Positions 34,541-46,059 of a stretch of 64,000 nt of DNA are shown piece by piece. Both the position numbers and the translations under genes were made by a program. The stretch comes from Marsupella aquatica (taxonomy: Eukaryota; Marchantiophyta), in NCBI GenBank assembly GCA_973895155.1, contig OZ316899.1, positions 620,001 to 684,000 of the forward strand. Direction: 5' to 3'. Below the pieces are notes generated by a model, which saw nothing but the letters and a program-made list of their open reading frames with translations, was not told the origin of the DNA and did not search any database. The first letter of the stretch is position 1. Each line of letters opens with the position of its first letter.

Positions 34541-35500
34541 GGGATGGGACAAGTGAGGGAGGATGGAGGGACAAGGGTAGGAGGGAGAAAGAGCCAATTT
34601 TGGGAGTGCTGGTTTAAGGAAAGAGGGAGAAAGGGGTTGGGACAAGGAAAGGAGGGAGGAAGGAGGAGGGTGGGCCAATTTAGGGAAGGCCGGTATATAG
34701 GTAAGAGGGAGAAAGGGGGTGGGATGCAAGGAAACAAGTGAGGAAAGTGGGTATAGGCAAGGTAAGAGGGATAAATTAAGGAGCCAGGGTGGGACAAGGA
34801 AGGGAGGGAGGGAAAAGGAAACGACAAAGGAAGGAAGAGGGTTGGCCAATTAATATAGGTAAGAGGGAGAAAGGGTTTGGGATAAGGAAAGGAGGGAGGG
34901 AAAAGGAAAGGAGGGAGGAAGGAGGAGGGTTGGCCAATTAATTTAGGTAAGAGAGAGAAAGGGTTTGGGACAAGGAAAGGAGGGAGGGAGGGAGGGAAAA
35001 GGAAAAGAGGGAGGAAGGAGGAGGGTTGACCAATTAATTTAGCTAAGAGGGAGAAAGGGTTTGGTACAAGGAAAGGAGGGAGGGAGGAGTTTGGGTATAT
35101 CTAGGTAAGAGGAAGAAAGTAAGGGTCCAGGTTGGGACAAGGAAGCAAGGGAAGGGGAAGGAGGAGGGTGGGCCATGAATTTAGGGTACAAGGATGAGGG
35201 GGTGGGACAAGGAAAGGATGGGGCAGGTTGGAGGGACAAGTTAGGGAGGGCCAGTATAGGTACTTAAGAGGGATTAAGGGGATGGGACAAGGAAAGGAGG
35301 GAGGGACGGGACAAGTTAGGGAGGGTCTGTTTAGGTAAGAGGGAGAAAGGGTTTTGGACAAGGAAAGGAGACGGAGGGATGGAGGGAGAATGTATATAAT
35401 TATATACATGAGGGAGAAACTAAGGAGCCAGGGTTTAGGTTAAGAGAGGGAAAAGGAAAGGGGGATTTAGGGAGAAAGGAGGTGTGTCAAGGAAAGGAGG
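34540..35500 (+). repeat. Polypurine degenerate tandem repeat
   Basis: Nearly 1 kb of plus strand is almost all A and G. Imperfect units such as GGTAAGAGGGAGAAAGGG are joined to GGACAAGGAAAGGAGGGAGG. The minus strand shows long Pro/Ser/Leu reading frames that are composition artefacts. Confidence 0.85.
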
Positions 35501-35645
35501 AAGGATTAAAGTACAAGTAGCATGAGTTATCATAACACAAAATCTAGCAAAAGGTGTGGAGGCATGGAGTTTAGGGTTTAGAGTATAGCAATGACATTTC
35601 AAAATGACATGATCAATTCACAAATGCACATGAATATATCTCCAG

Positions 35646-35780
35646 TGTTATACCCTAACTAGGATTAGATATCTTAACCCGAGTTAAGATCTAACCAAGA
35701 TCTAACTCAACTACCTCATGTATATATATTGGACACATGAATAAGATTCATTACATTGTTGGAGTATATGGTTTGCAACA
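35646..35780 (+). repeat. 5' LTR of copia element 2 (135 bp)
   Basis: Starts TGTTATACCCTAACTAGG and ends GGTTTGCAACA. It is identical to 41405-41539. This is very short for an LTR. Confidence 0.97.
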
Positions 35781-35793
35781 CGTTATCAGCACG
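35781..35793 (+). promoter_or_regulatory. Putative primer-binding site of copia element 2
   Basis: CGTTATCAGCACG lies directly after the LTR, as in copia element 1. Confidence 0.6.
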
Positions 35794-36947
35794 AATGCAA
35801 ATTTTTTTTCTCCACGAAGAGGTGCTAAACCATAAGGGGAGATCCGAAGAGTTTTTCCCAAAAGATGAGCACTTTTGGCCACATTTGAGGGCCATTTCTC
35901 GATAGAAACCTCGAGTGGAATGATATGGGCCTCTGTTCGTCTATGGCTTGAGAACGATAGACCACCATCAAGAGATCTCGTGAGCCAGCCAGCAATAGGC
36001 AAACAGTAGGACCATAGAGACAGAACGAAAACAGAAACACGAAGGGCCAGCCGCAGTCTAATCCGAAGGAATTGAAACGAAAGGAAATCGGCAGAAGAGT
36101 AGAACTTCTTGAAACCCACAGCAACTCAAGACAAATCCCGCAGACGACGCATAGCACACACGAAGGAACGATAGCGCCAACTCAACACGAAGACCAAGCC
36201 CCGGACAAAGCCACGAGGCGCCGTTCCGCAGATAGCACCACACAATCCAGACACAACTCAGACACAATTCGACGCTCGCCGCATGTAGCCACTGAATTCA
36301 CAATTCGACGCTTCGCCGCCTGTAGCCACTAACTCCCGGACCCACACTTGAGACAGCGCAGCGTTGAAACAAGATGAAATGAAACAGAAGATCGATAAGG
36401 ACTTCATCGGCACACCATCCCTCACCGAATTGAAACCACCCGTATAGGGACCCTGACTGAAGTCAAAGCGGATCGATCCCACACAAGAAGAGCAAAATAA
36501 AGAAATACACAGAAATTGCAGAGAAGACTCCGAGAGACAAAACGCGAACACATAAGAGTCCCAGGCAAATTAACACACTGAAGAGAGCCGAAGGAATTGG
36601 GTTCAAGAAAAAAAAAAAAGCAGCACCATCCACAGAGAACGAAAGAAGACCTGAGCAATAGAGCACCGCAGGACTGAGAGAGAAAGACCAAGCACACCAT
36701 AGCGAAGAGAGCAAACGCGAGCCCCAGACCAAAAACGTACAAGCAAGGGCAGCGACCCCCAATTCTCCTTTCCACCCACCTAAGAAGGAAGAATCCAATC
36801 ATACCGGGACCAAACCTGAAGAATAGTGAATACCAAAAGAAAGGAGCAAGCGAAGCTGACCCACCACAAAATAATAGCTAAGTGCAAAACTCCATTGAAC
36901 CCTCCTTAATTGCATACATTTACAAGGTGAACCCCTATTAGCCCAAG
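35794..36947 (+). other. Untranslated leader of copia element 2
   Basis: About 1.15 kb between the LTR and the pol start with no supported gene; it contains an A12 run near 36610. It is longer than the roughly 300-bp leader of copia element 1. Confidence 0.7.
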
Positions 36948-39900
36948 ATGGCAATGGAGAAACTATTATTCCCAGCACTAAGAATTGACGGGAAGAACTA
37001 TAATGATTGGACAATAGACGTGGAGGTTAACCTCACCGCAAAAAGAATCCCAGAAACAATACATACCGACATTGGGGTGGACCAATACCAGAAGGCCCAA
37101 GCATTAGTCCTACTAAGACACCACTTAATAGAACCATTAAAACATCAATATAAGACGATATACAACCCAAGGCTCCTATGGGATGCATTGAAAGAGAGAT
37201 TTGAACACATAACAACTATAAACTTACCAAATGCGCTACAAGCATGGGTAACCTTAAGAGTGCAAGATTTCAAAACGGTAGACTTATACAACAGCGAGAT
37301 GTTCCGCATCTCGAACGAACTCCAAATGTGCGGTGAACCAGTGAATGATAAACAACAAATCGAAAAGACACTAGCAACATTTCACCCTACAAACTTAGTA
37401 ATCTCAAACCAGTATAGAAACATGGCATTCACTAAATACTCAGCACTAATAGCACACATGCTCTTGGCAGAACAAAACTCAATCCTACTCATGACAAATG
37501 CAAAGGATAGACCCCCGGGTACACTCCCAATACCTGCCACCACTGAGACGAACTTAATTATAAATGAGAAACTGAGAGAAGCTAACTTGACCACACCTTA
37601 TGATAGAAATACAAGTAAATTCAGGGGGAGAGGCTCATATAGGGGAAGAGGAATGAAGGGAGGACGATCGAACTACTCCTATAGAGGAGGACCCAGAGGA
37701 GGATTCAGCAACCGCGGAAGGGGCCGTGGAAGAAACAATTTCCCCGGAAGGACCACATGGAAACGAGGCCGCAACGACTACCAAGAGAAGCCAAGAAACA
37801 ACTCAAACAGCTCAATCACATGCTTCAGGTGCGGTACAAAAGGTCACACCAAAAAGGTATGCCATGCCCCAGCCCATCTTGTGAAACTCTACAAACAAAG
37901 TTTAGATGGATCAAAACTTGAAACCCATGGAGTTTACCTGGAATCACCTGAGATTATACCAGAAATTTATATGGTAGACCCCCCACCTGAGCTAGAGGAT
38001 ATAGACGTATGCATTATAGACAGCGGTACATCACACACCATCCTCCGAAATAGAAAATATTTCCATGAAATTATCCCTTCCCAAAGACAAATAATCACTA
38101 TAACCGGAGAAAGCCAAATAGAAGAAGGTCACGGAAGAGCCACCTTAACTCTCCCTGGAGGCACAATAATTAGATGCCCATCAGCCATATATGCCCCCAA
38201 AGCAAGAAGGAACCTTCTGAGTTTCCAAGATATTAGAGCCAACAACTACCATATCCAAACAAACATCCAAAACTTACAAGAAGTACTGCAAATAACATCA
38301 CACTCACCAGGAGGGATAATCATTAGAGAAACCATCTCGACCCACCCTTCAGGGTTCTACATCACCCAAAACCAATGTTATAACCTAGGGGTCGAATCCA
38401 AAGATATCACCGAGACATGGCACATGAGATTGGGACACCCAGGAACCAGCATGTTCCATAGGATAGTCAACAACTCAACAGGAATACCAAAGACCTGTCA
38501 CCCAAGGTCATTCCAAAAACCATGCATTGCCTGCTCCCAGGGCAAGATGGTTACCGCCCCCTCCATCCCAAAAACCGAAAACCATATCCCCGCATTCCTT
38601 GAGAGACTCCATGCGGACGTATGTGGACCAATCGACCCACCAAGTGGACCATTTCGATACTTCTTGGTAGTGATAGACGCCAGTTCTAAGTGGTCCAGAG
38701 TATCCTTATTATCAACCCGCAACCTAGTCTTCCCCAGAATCCTTACACACATCTTAAGACTAAGGTCACAATTCCGTGAAAATCCAATTAGAACCCTTAG
38801 AACTGATGGAGCTGGTGAATTCACTTCTAGAACCTTTGATGAATTCTGCACAATAAATGGAATTGACTCCCAACATAATGTACCCCATGTCCACTTCCAG
38901 AATGGACTAGCGGAGTCACTTATTAAACGTATACAACAGATTGCTAGACCACTATTAATGCAATCATCACTCCCAACATCAGCATGGGGCCATGCAGTAT
39001 TACATGCTGCAACCCTACTCCTTTATAGACCATCAGCCTTTAACAGCAACACACCTTATCACCTAGCTTTCGGGCAACCACCAAATATCTCACACCTAAG
39101 AATATTTGGATGCCAAGTCCTCATCCCCATACTAGGTCCTCATAGAACCAAAATGGGACCACAACGGAGGAAAGGCATCTATGTAGGATTTGACTCAACA
39201 TCTATCATACGATACATGGAACCTACAACCACTGACATATTCAAAGCCCGTTTCAGCGATTGCCATTTCTATGAAAACATTTTCCCAACCATTAACACGC
39301 AAGAGGGAAAACATAAGTCATACACCAAAACACTCACATGGCAAGCTTCCCCGGCACTTTGCCCAGATCCTCGAACTAACCAAACTGAACTAGAAGTCAA
39401 TAGGATACTTCAATTAACCAAGATCATGGAGTCCTTACCCGACTCATTTGCTAAAGGCTACACACAAGTTTATGGAACTGACTATGCCCTGACATACTCA
39501 CCTGTCATGGACGTCACCACATACCGCTATTTGATAGCATTTGCTATACACAACAAACTGCTAATGCAACAAATGGATGTTGTTACCGCTTACCTTTATG
39601 GTAAACTGGACAACGTGATTTATATGGAAGCCCCGCCTGAACTCATTGAGAGAGTAAACTTCCATGCAAATTCAAAACATAATCCACATATGCACAATGA
39701 TAATAGTGCAAAATCATTTGACTATATGAACAAATTGGTACTCCACAATGCTTCCAAAGCAATTGCATTACAAGAACCTAGAAAGGATCATAAGGCAACC
39801 GGAGCAAAGACCCGGTATGCAGTTCAAGTCCTTAGTTCCCTTTACGGACTCAAACAGAGTGGATGTACATGGTACCACAGATTCAAAAATCAAATGATAT

Positions 39901-41036
39901 CCATGGGATATAAGAATTCTGAAATAGCTCCTTGCTTATTTATAAAGCATGAAGGACCTGAATTCATAATCATCGCTATATATGTTGATGACCTCAACCT
40001 CCTTGGTACGAAAAAGATGATGAATGAGTCAATGCAAACACTAAAAAGCGTATTTGAAATGAGAGACATGGGCAGAACTTCTTATTGCATTGGACTCCAA
40101 TTTGAACATTTGGAAAAAGGCATTCTTTTACACCAAACTACTTACACAAAGAAAATATTACAACAATTCAGAATGAATATGTTGAAGCCTGTTAAATCCC
40201 CCATGGACATCCGTACCCTTGATAAGGATAAGGATATGTTTAGAAAAAGAGAAGAATTCGAACCTATATTAGGTTCAGATATGCCATACCTTTCGGCTAT
40301 CGGTGCTCTTATGTTTTTATCTAATCAAACAAGACCTGACATAGCATTTTCTGTCAACCTACTGGCGAGACATAGTTCTCAACCCACTATAAGACATTGG
40401 AACGGGCTAAAACGGATTTTCAGATACCTTAATGGTACATCCGACCTCGGCCTATATTTTCCTAATGAGGATAACCATAAGTTGAAAGGATATGTTGACG
40501 CCGGATACCTTTCTGATCCACATGACGGTAGATCTCAAACAGGATATATATTCTTAATGGGATCAACACCAATATCTTGGAGAAGTACTAAGCAAACACT
40601 TGCAACCACTTCTTCAAACCATTCAGAAATTATTGCCCTTTATGAGGCTACTAGAGAATGTTTATGGCTAAGGCAAGTAATAGACCATATTCTTATTCAA
40701 ACAGGTAAACAAAACTTAACCATGCCTACAACTATATTTGAAGACAATATGTCATGCATCACTCAAATCAAATCAGGATTTATAAAAGGTGAACGCACAA
40801 AACATATTGCACCCAAGTTCTTTTTCTCACATGAACAACAAGGAAAAGACATCGACATACAATGGATTTCAGGAGACAAGAACCTGGCCGACATCCTAAC
40901 AAAATCTCTACCCCCATCTACTCATAGAACACTAACTCACCTCTTGGGGATGCGAAGTCTTAAGAAACTGATGCAGGATTCTAACATTGAGGGGGAGAAT
41001 GGATTTTTCTACAACAACACTATTGAAGAAGAATGA
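36948..41036 (+). CDS. Copia element 2 gag-pol polyprotein, open but missing the RT start
   Basis: One frame of 1362 codons. Gag is about 1-310, with a Gly/Arg-rich stretch (225-280) and CCHC knuckle CFRCGTKGHTKKVC (292-305). Protease has IIDSGTSHTIL (about 356-366). GAG-pre-integrase carries WHMRLGHPG (491-499). The integrase core has acidic residues at 557, 620 and 656 (the last two in a D-x35-E spacing). Then near residue 835 the sequence jumps from PDSFA to KGYTQVYGTDY. In copia element 1 about 560 bp separate these points and encode the integrase tail, the W-K-W-I-F region and the RYKARLVARG finger block of RT. The rest of RT (YVDD) and RNase H are complete. The loss keeps frame. The protein is probably not a competent RT, so the element likely moved with help from an intact relative. 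Confidence 0.92.
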   Translation: MAMEKLLFPALRIDGKNYNDWTIDVEVNLTAKRIPETIHTDIGVDQYQKAQALVLLRHHLIEPLKHQYKTIYNPRLLWDALKERFEHITTINLPNALQAWVTLRVQDFKTVDLYNSEMFRISNELQMCGEPVNDKQQIEKTLATFHPTNLVISNQYRNMAFTKYSALIAHMLLAEQNSILLMTNAKDRPPGTLPIPATTETNLIINEKLREANLTTPYDRNTSKFRGRGSYRGRGMKGGRSNYSYRGGPRGGFSNRGRGRGRNNFPGRTTWKRGRNDYQEKPRNNSNSSITCFRCGTKGHTKKVCHAPAHLVKLYKQSLDGSKLETHGVYLESPEIIPEIYMVDPPPELEDIDVCIIDSGTSHTILRNRKYFHEIIPSQRQIITITGESQIEEGHGRATLTLPGGTIIRCPSAIYAPKARRNLLSFQDIRANNYHIQTNIQNLQEVLQITSHSPGGIIIRETISTHPSGFYITQNQCYNLGVESKDITETWHMRLGHPGTSMFHRIVNNSTGIPKTCHPRSFQKPCIACSQGKMVTAPSIPKTENHIPAFLERLHADVCGPIDPPSGPFRYFLVVIDASSKWSRVSLLSTRNLVFPRILTHILRLRSQFRENPIRTLRTDGAGEFTSRTFDEFCTINGIDSQHNVPHVHFQNGLAESLIKRIQQIARPLLMQSSLPTSAWGHAVLHAATLLLYRPSAFNSNTPYHLAFGQPPNISHLRIFGCQVLIPILGPHRTKMGPQRRKGIYVGFDSTSIIRYMEPTTTDIFKARFSDCHFYENIFPTINTQEGKHKSYTKTLTWQASPALCPDPRTNQTELEVNRILQLTKIMESLPDSFAKGYTQVYGTDYALTYSPVMDVTTYRYLIAFAIHNKLLMQQMDVVTAYLYGKLDNVIYMEAPPELIERVNFHANSKHNPHMHNDNSAKSFDYMNKLVLHNASKAIALQEPRKDHKATGAKTRYAVQVLSSLYGLKQSGCTWYHRFKNQMISMGYKNSEIAPCLFIKHEGPEFIIIAIYVDDLNLLGTKKMMNESMQTLKSVFEMRDMGRTSYCIGLQFEHLEKGILLHQTTYTKKILQQFRMNMLKPVKSPMDIRTLDKDKDMFRKREEFEPILGSDMPYLSAIGALMFLSNQTRPDIAFSVNLLARHSSQPTIRHWNGLKRIFRYLNGTSDLGLYFPNEDNHKLKGYVDAGYLSDPHDGRSQTGYIFLMGSTPISWRSTKQTLATTSSNHSEIIALYEATRECLWLRQVIDHILIQTGKQNLTMPTTIFEDNMSCITQIKSGFIKGERTKHIAPKFFFSHEQQGKDIDIQWISGDKNLADILTKSLPPSTHRTLTHLLGMRSLKKLMQDSNIEGENGFFYNNTIEEE

Positions 41037-41395
41037 CTACTTACTATGAAGAAGCAAACCATCAATACTACCACAAAGGAGATCAAGACATCCTCAAGAA
41101 CACCAATAACTCAAATACAGTACAATGAAGACAATGGAGACAACAACCTCCATGGAGCCTAACAACATAGAAAACACAAATAAAACCAATATTGTACTCT
41201 AGACCTAACATACATACAAAATAGATCATACAAAAGAGATGGAAGGTGGCAATACTCTTTCCTTCCATGATGTTAGTAGGGAAGGTTTTAATGAGACTGC
41301 ACCTCCATCATCTCACAATATAACATAGGTAGAAGATATCTAACTGATAGCAACTTAGATTGGTCGTTATAATTTCATCAAAAACTATAACACCC

Positions 41396-41404
41396 AAGGG
41401 GGAG
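41396..41404 (+). promoter_or_regulatory. Polypurine tract of copia element 2
   Basis: AAGGGGGAG lies immediately before the 3' LTR and closely matches the tract of copia element 1. Confidence 0.85.
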
Positions 41405-41539
41405 TGTTATACCCTAACTAGGATTAGATATCTTAACCCGAGTTAAGATCTAACCAAGATCTAACTCAACTACCTCATGTATATATATTGGACACATGAA
41501 TAAGATTCATTACATTGTTGGAGTATATGGTTTGCAACA
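41405..41539 (+). repeat. 3' LTR of copia element 2 (135 bp)
   Basis: Identical to the 5' LTR; followed by the target duplication TCCAG. Confidence 0.97.
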
Positions 41540-41544
41540 TCCAG

Positions 41545-42501
41545 CAAAGAAGACAAAGAAATCATCATAAATATGAAACCAATGATAGGAATTGGCATCA
41601 CTATATATCCGCATAATATAATATCCCTCATTCTTGGTCCTCATCCTCATCGGGTATAGCGACGGAGACAGGAAACAGGTAAACAATAATTTTTTTTCTT
41701 GTTTTTAATATGCTTTTACCAGGAAAAAATCATTGTTACCAGGAAAAATGACAATTTAAAAATGTCTCCAAAAACATGTTTTTTCCAAAAAAATTTAACA
41801 ATGCAACATTTTTGGCTAGCTTAGGGCGCTACTATTAGCAGCGCCGGGCGCTAGCAAAAAAAACTGGTCGATCGAAAAATAATAATTCAAAAAAAATAAT
41901 AATAATAATAATTTCCACCCATTTTCCTGTTACCAGATTTTTTTCCTGTTACCAGTTTTTGTTATTAAATCCTGTTTCCTGTTTGTTGTCTTTTGTAAAC
42001 ACCTCTCCTCATCAGAGAGGGACACAACCATAACATCAGGCTCCTGATAATAGAACGAGATTGTGGCACATACGTGATGACGAGTGACCACTCCTTTGGG
42101 TTTGGGGGGTATGGAATATACAAACATTGCTCCACATGTCTTGGAAATGTAAATGGCTCTGATGTTTGCCAATGCGATGGTTGGAAACTAGTGGCAGACG
42201 TCTTGAGTCATGTAAATCCACACTCATCTTGAACCACGGTGAGATTGTTATCTGCAAGGTTCACTTTGAACCACTTGCACTTGAAGATATACTCTTAAAA
42301 CTTTGACTGTGCATCATATGATACCACTAGGATCTCCTCTATTTTTCCATAATGTGACACAACATCTCAAATAATATTTTTGTCGTGACGACTATTGTGA
42401 GAATCTTGAGAGAATTGTCATTCAACTCCACAATCAAATGTACCCTAAATTCTTCTCATCAAGGGAAGAAATCCTAAATTCAATGAAACCATATGGACAT
42501 G
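41545..42501. other. Gene-free stretch between copia 2 and the CACTA element
   Basis: AT-rich, with an (AAT)n run at about 41885-41912 and four TTACCAG words (near 41716, 41736, 41930 and 41951) next to A- or T-runs. No gene is supported. Confidence 0.6.
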
Positions 42502-43070
42502 CACTAGTACATTTTAGGGCCATTATCCGATAGCTATTCCGTCGGATCCCTTTGGAAACTTCATTTCGGAAAAATCATCTATCCGATGTAACCCGCTTTG
42601 CAATATCCCATCCAATCCTCATCGGAAATCAACCACCGGACTTACTTTGGACTTTCCGTTGATGATGCCGACGGACTTTCCGATTCCAGCCCATTCGCAA
42701 ACCTGCACATCTGATCCAATACGTATCGGACACCAACAAACAGACCTTCTCTCAAAATGACCATTGTCCGATAGTAATGGTATGGGATAGTTCCATAGTT
42801 TTTGCTACGTACATTGCAATGCATGTAGTATCGGAGTTTACAATACGTTTAGTATCGGAGTTTGCCTTTGGAGAATTATCGGATGTTGCGTTAGATTTGG
42901 TATCGGATAGTGCAATGTAACGAGGTTTGGAAAATCCAATGACATTGCCATCAGACACATTGTTTTAATGTTTTGGTTTTGTTGGAGGGGTCCGATGCGG
43001 AAAGGATTGGATGCTGCGAAGGGGATTGAAACAGAAGGACCGATGAGGGTGCAAACGGACATCATAACGG
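42502..43070. repeat. Left terminal inverted repeat and subterminal repeats of the CACTA
   Basis: After the 14-bp terminal repeat, TCCGAT, ATCGGA and CGGA words in both orientations recur through about 43070. In this superfamily such words are binding sites for the accessory protein that brings the ends together. Confidence 0.8.
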
Positions 43071-43364
43071 ATGGCTTAATTTGTTACAATAGCTAGGGGT
43101 TCATGGGTGGTTATTTTGGGTTTGAGAACATCAACCAATATATTAGGGTCCAAAGGAGGCTCAAAACATGTGGTCAAAATCTCATATTAAAAAAGGGGAT
43201 GACCCCGATATGTACAAAATGGAATGGGCCTACCTAGTAGACCCATCTCGGCGACTGTTTGCTCCATGGGAACACCTAAATGGAGCACTGAGTAGAGACT
43301 ACACTCCATGGCACCTGCTAAGATCTAATCAAAGCTACCAGACCTACCTACACGGCACTAACCT

Positions 43365-46059
43365 CTAAAAAGGTGTGTTCCGTCCCTTCTTCTTCTTGTG
43401 GCGAGAGCGAAGCTGGGGAACAGGTGCGGGATCCACAACCGGTGGAGCCACCTGTTGACCAGATGGTGGGTCTAATCCTGTCCTACCGCCTGACCCACTA
43501 GATGCACCGCTAGGCACGATAGAAGTCCCACCAACCCCTGACACAGCTGAGTGAAAGGAGGCCTCGCCCCCCGGCAGACCTACTAGAGTGATGAGAGGCT
43601 GCGGCTGCGGATGATGCATGTGGCCCATGCCGTGCTGTACTGCCACCTGACTCACGAGATGGCGCTAGACCCCTAGAGCCACCATCATCCAAGTCACCAC
43701 TGCCTCAACAAGGGGGGCTAGGTGCAGCAGATACTCCTCGACGAGGGGGGCTAGGTGCACCAGATACTCCTCAACGAGGGGGTTAGGTGTAGAGCATACT
43801 CCTGAACGATGGTGTGGGTTTGCACCACCTCTACTACCCCCTGAAGGCCCCGGCCTCGCAGCCCGCGATGCTCCCCGTGACTGATGAGAGCTCACACCAT
43901 CAACAACATGTGACCCACCTCCCCTCCCTCCCAATGTGAGGGTAACATGAGGTATCTGGGCAGTAGGGGCAACTCTAGGAACAGTCTGGGCAACTATAGG
44001 AACAGCCCGGGAAACTCTAGGAATAGTCGCGGTAGCTCTAGGCTCCCTCTGCAATCCTGCCTCAAATGCTGAGTCCTCATCATCTGACTCCCCAGACCCC
44101 TCCTCCTCCTCCTGCACATTACAATTAATTATATAAAGTAAGGAACTTGGTCAAAAGTCTACAAATGTAGCAGTGCTCTAGCTAAGCAAAACATTGTCCC
44201 AACTTAGGTAGGGGGAGGGAACAATTACCTCTCCCAGCTCATCCTCAATCTATCGCTTTAGAGCACAGGGTCCATCCCTTGCTGCTAGTTCCCTCTCTTT
44301 TGGATCAATGGGACAACCATACTCCCTCTCCTAACATTTCAAAATTAAAAGACCACTTCAGCACAATAAATTTAGTTTCAACCATAAAATCCACTCCCTC
44401 TACCAAACTTCTCCCTCTCAAAACTCTATGCCTTCTATAACTTCTATAACTTACTTAACCCCTAGCAAATACTCTAAACCCTAAAAAAATCACTAGTGAA
44501 CTCAAGAAGGGGTCCATTCCAGAATTTCATGCAAGTCAAGCATCCCTATCCTATGCAATCAAAAAAACCCTAAACCCTACCCGTTTTAAACAAAATAAAC
44601 CCAAATTCACTCGAAATATACTCGTTCCAATGCAGCATCCGATATGGATTCTATCGGACTGCTATCGGACCCCTCATCCGCTAAATTTGAATGTTACTAT
44701 GTCCGATGCGGGTTCCGATGCGGGTTACAACGAACAAACATCGGACTTAACAGTCCCGAGAGCAAAACAAGGGGGATCAGAACGTGATAAAGCAAAACGG
44801 GACAACCAAAATGTTCACTCTTCGCAAGAGAAGTCAGGTGGTCAGGGAGAGGAGCAAGGGAGGAGGGAGCTAGGAGGGAGGAGGGAGGAGCCACTTACAA
44901 ACTCGGCCTTCAATCGATTGGAGACGCCTTGCCCCATCCGGTGAGTCACAATGGCTCTCTTCTACTCGCTTCAATGCTGCTATGATGTTTGCAGGAGGTT
45001 TTTGAAGTCTTGCTGCTTGAGCTGCCCACTGTCAAAGGTTCAGTTGGAGGGGGGCCATGTCAATATCCTCCCCGGCAGCTCGCTTTTCTTCTGCAATCCT
45101 GATTTCATTGTCCCAATGTCGTCTCTTTAGCCAGGCTCAAACAGAGAGCTCCTCCTCAAGCCAAGCTGTCCATGCATCCTGGGGAATCACATCTGGACAC
45201 TGGTGCTCCCTGACCACCTCTGTATCTATTGGCAAATCAGTAAGGTAATCCCTCATCTTCTCCCGCACATGATTCCTTGCATCTGAAATAGAGGCTGAAA
45301 TTCGACTGTTTAGAAATCTGTCTTCAAGTTGGGCTCCGTTCTTGAATCTTTCTTTGATCTGCTCCCAAACCCTGGTCCTCTCCTCCTCTGTTTTCTTACC
45401 CCAGTAGTCTAGTGGCCCAAAATTTGCCCTCACAACCTGCAAGAATTGGCTGCGGAACAAATTGTAGCTCCTAGGCATTGGAGCCCCACCTGAATTGATA
45501 GCCAGCTCAGGTTGCAGAGCCCTCTCAGCCTCCCTTCGCCTTTGCTCCTCAACTCGCAGCCTCTCTGCCTCCCTAGCTTCTCTTCGAAGCTTTTTCTCCC
45601 TTTTCCGAGGAGAGAGAGCCTCCTCACCATTTGCCCTAGCCCTCTCCGCCTCCTTTCTCTTCTTCCTCGCCTCTTTCTCTGCTGCGAGGCCTGCTGCAAC
45701 AGCCTTCTCTGCTGCGAGGCCTGCTGCAACAGCCTTCTCTGCCTCACCTTTTGAGGCATCAAAACCTGAAGCACCGGGACTACTCTTGCTGCATCCTCCA
45801 CGGAAAGCCCTACCTTGGCCACAAACAACTCCCTCATTATCTCCTCATATGGCCGGGATGGCCCAGCCCTGTCTCCCCCATCACCCGATCCTCCTTCCCC
45901 CACCATCTCTCCTCCTTCCTCCACCATCTCTCCTCCTTCCCGAGCTCCTACCCTCTCGGCCTTAGAAAATTTTCTAGAATGACTGATGTACGAAGGAAGC
46001 CCCGTAGTGTGCGCCTTCGCAAGCGCATCGGGATTTACGGATTTCAAATTTTGAATCAA
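43365..46059 (-). pseudogene. CACTA second gene (TNPA-like), decayed
   Basis: Reads right to left. The N-terminal part (VNPDALAKAH, an acidic Gly/Glu repeat, then YEEIMRELFVAKVGLSVEDA) is followed by a coiled coil with a duplicated 10-residue unit (KAVAAGLAAE twice). Next is a domain with NLFRSQFLQVVRANFG and PQDAWTAWLEEEL, which resembles the plant Ptta/En-Spm transposase family (PF03004). Further exons lie at 44.12-43.37 kb and are acidic, then Pro/Ser/Gly-rich. It is broken by a frameshift near 45770, by TGA codons where CGA would fit (near 45135 and 45050), and by a frame change near 44940. In En/Spm the second protein binds subterminal repeats; that role here is by analogy. The start codon is uncertain. 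Confidence 0.6.
44630..44765. repeat. Internal cluster of TCCGAT/ATCGGA words
   Basis: The same words as at the element ends occur here and again at 46080-46215, on either side of the main exon of the TNPA-like gene. They may be regulatory sites or remains of a smaller nested CACTA copy. Confidence 0.6.

Larger units (their letters stand above)
35646..41539 (+). mobile_element. Ty1/copia retrotransposon 2, young, with an internal pol deletion
   Basis: A 5894-bp element with two LTRs of 135 bp that I read as identical, and a perfect 5-bp target duplication TCCAG (35641-35645 and 41540-41544). The primer-binding region CGTTATCAGCACG follows the 5' LTR, and a polypurine tract precedes the 3' LTR. 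The leader is 1.17 kb, followed by one uninterrupted pol ORF. Identical LTRs mean a recent insertion. Confidence 0.97.

Noticed and set aside
34453-34849. Minus-strand Pro/Ser/Leu-rich frames of about 124 codons
   Set aside because: They are products of the polypurine repeat composition, not genes.
35751-36802. Overlapping minus-strand frames of 97-126 codons in the copia 2 leader
   Set aside because: They show no domain, overlap one another in several frames and lie in the untranslated leader of a well-defined plus-strand element.
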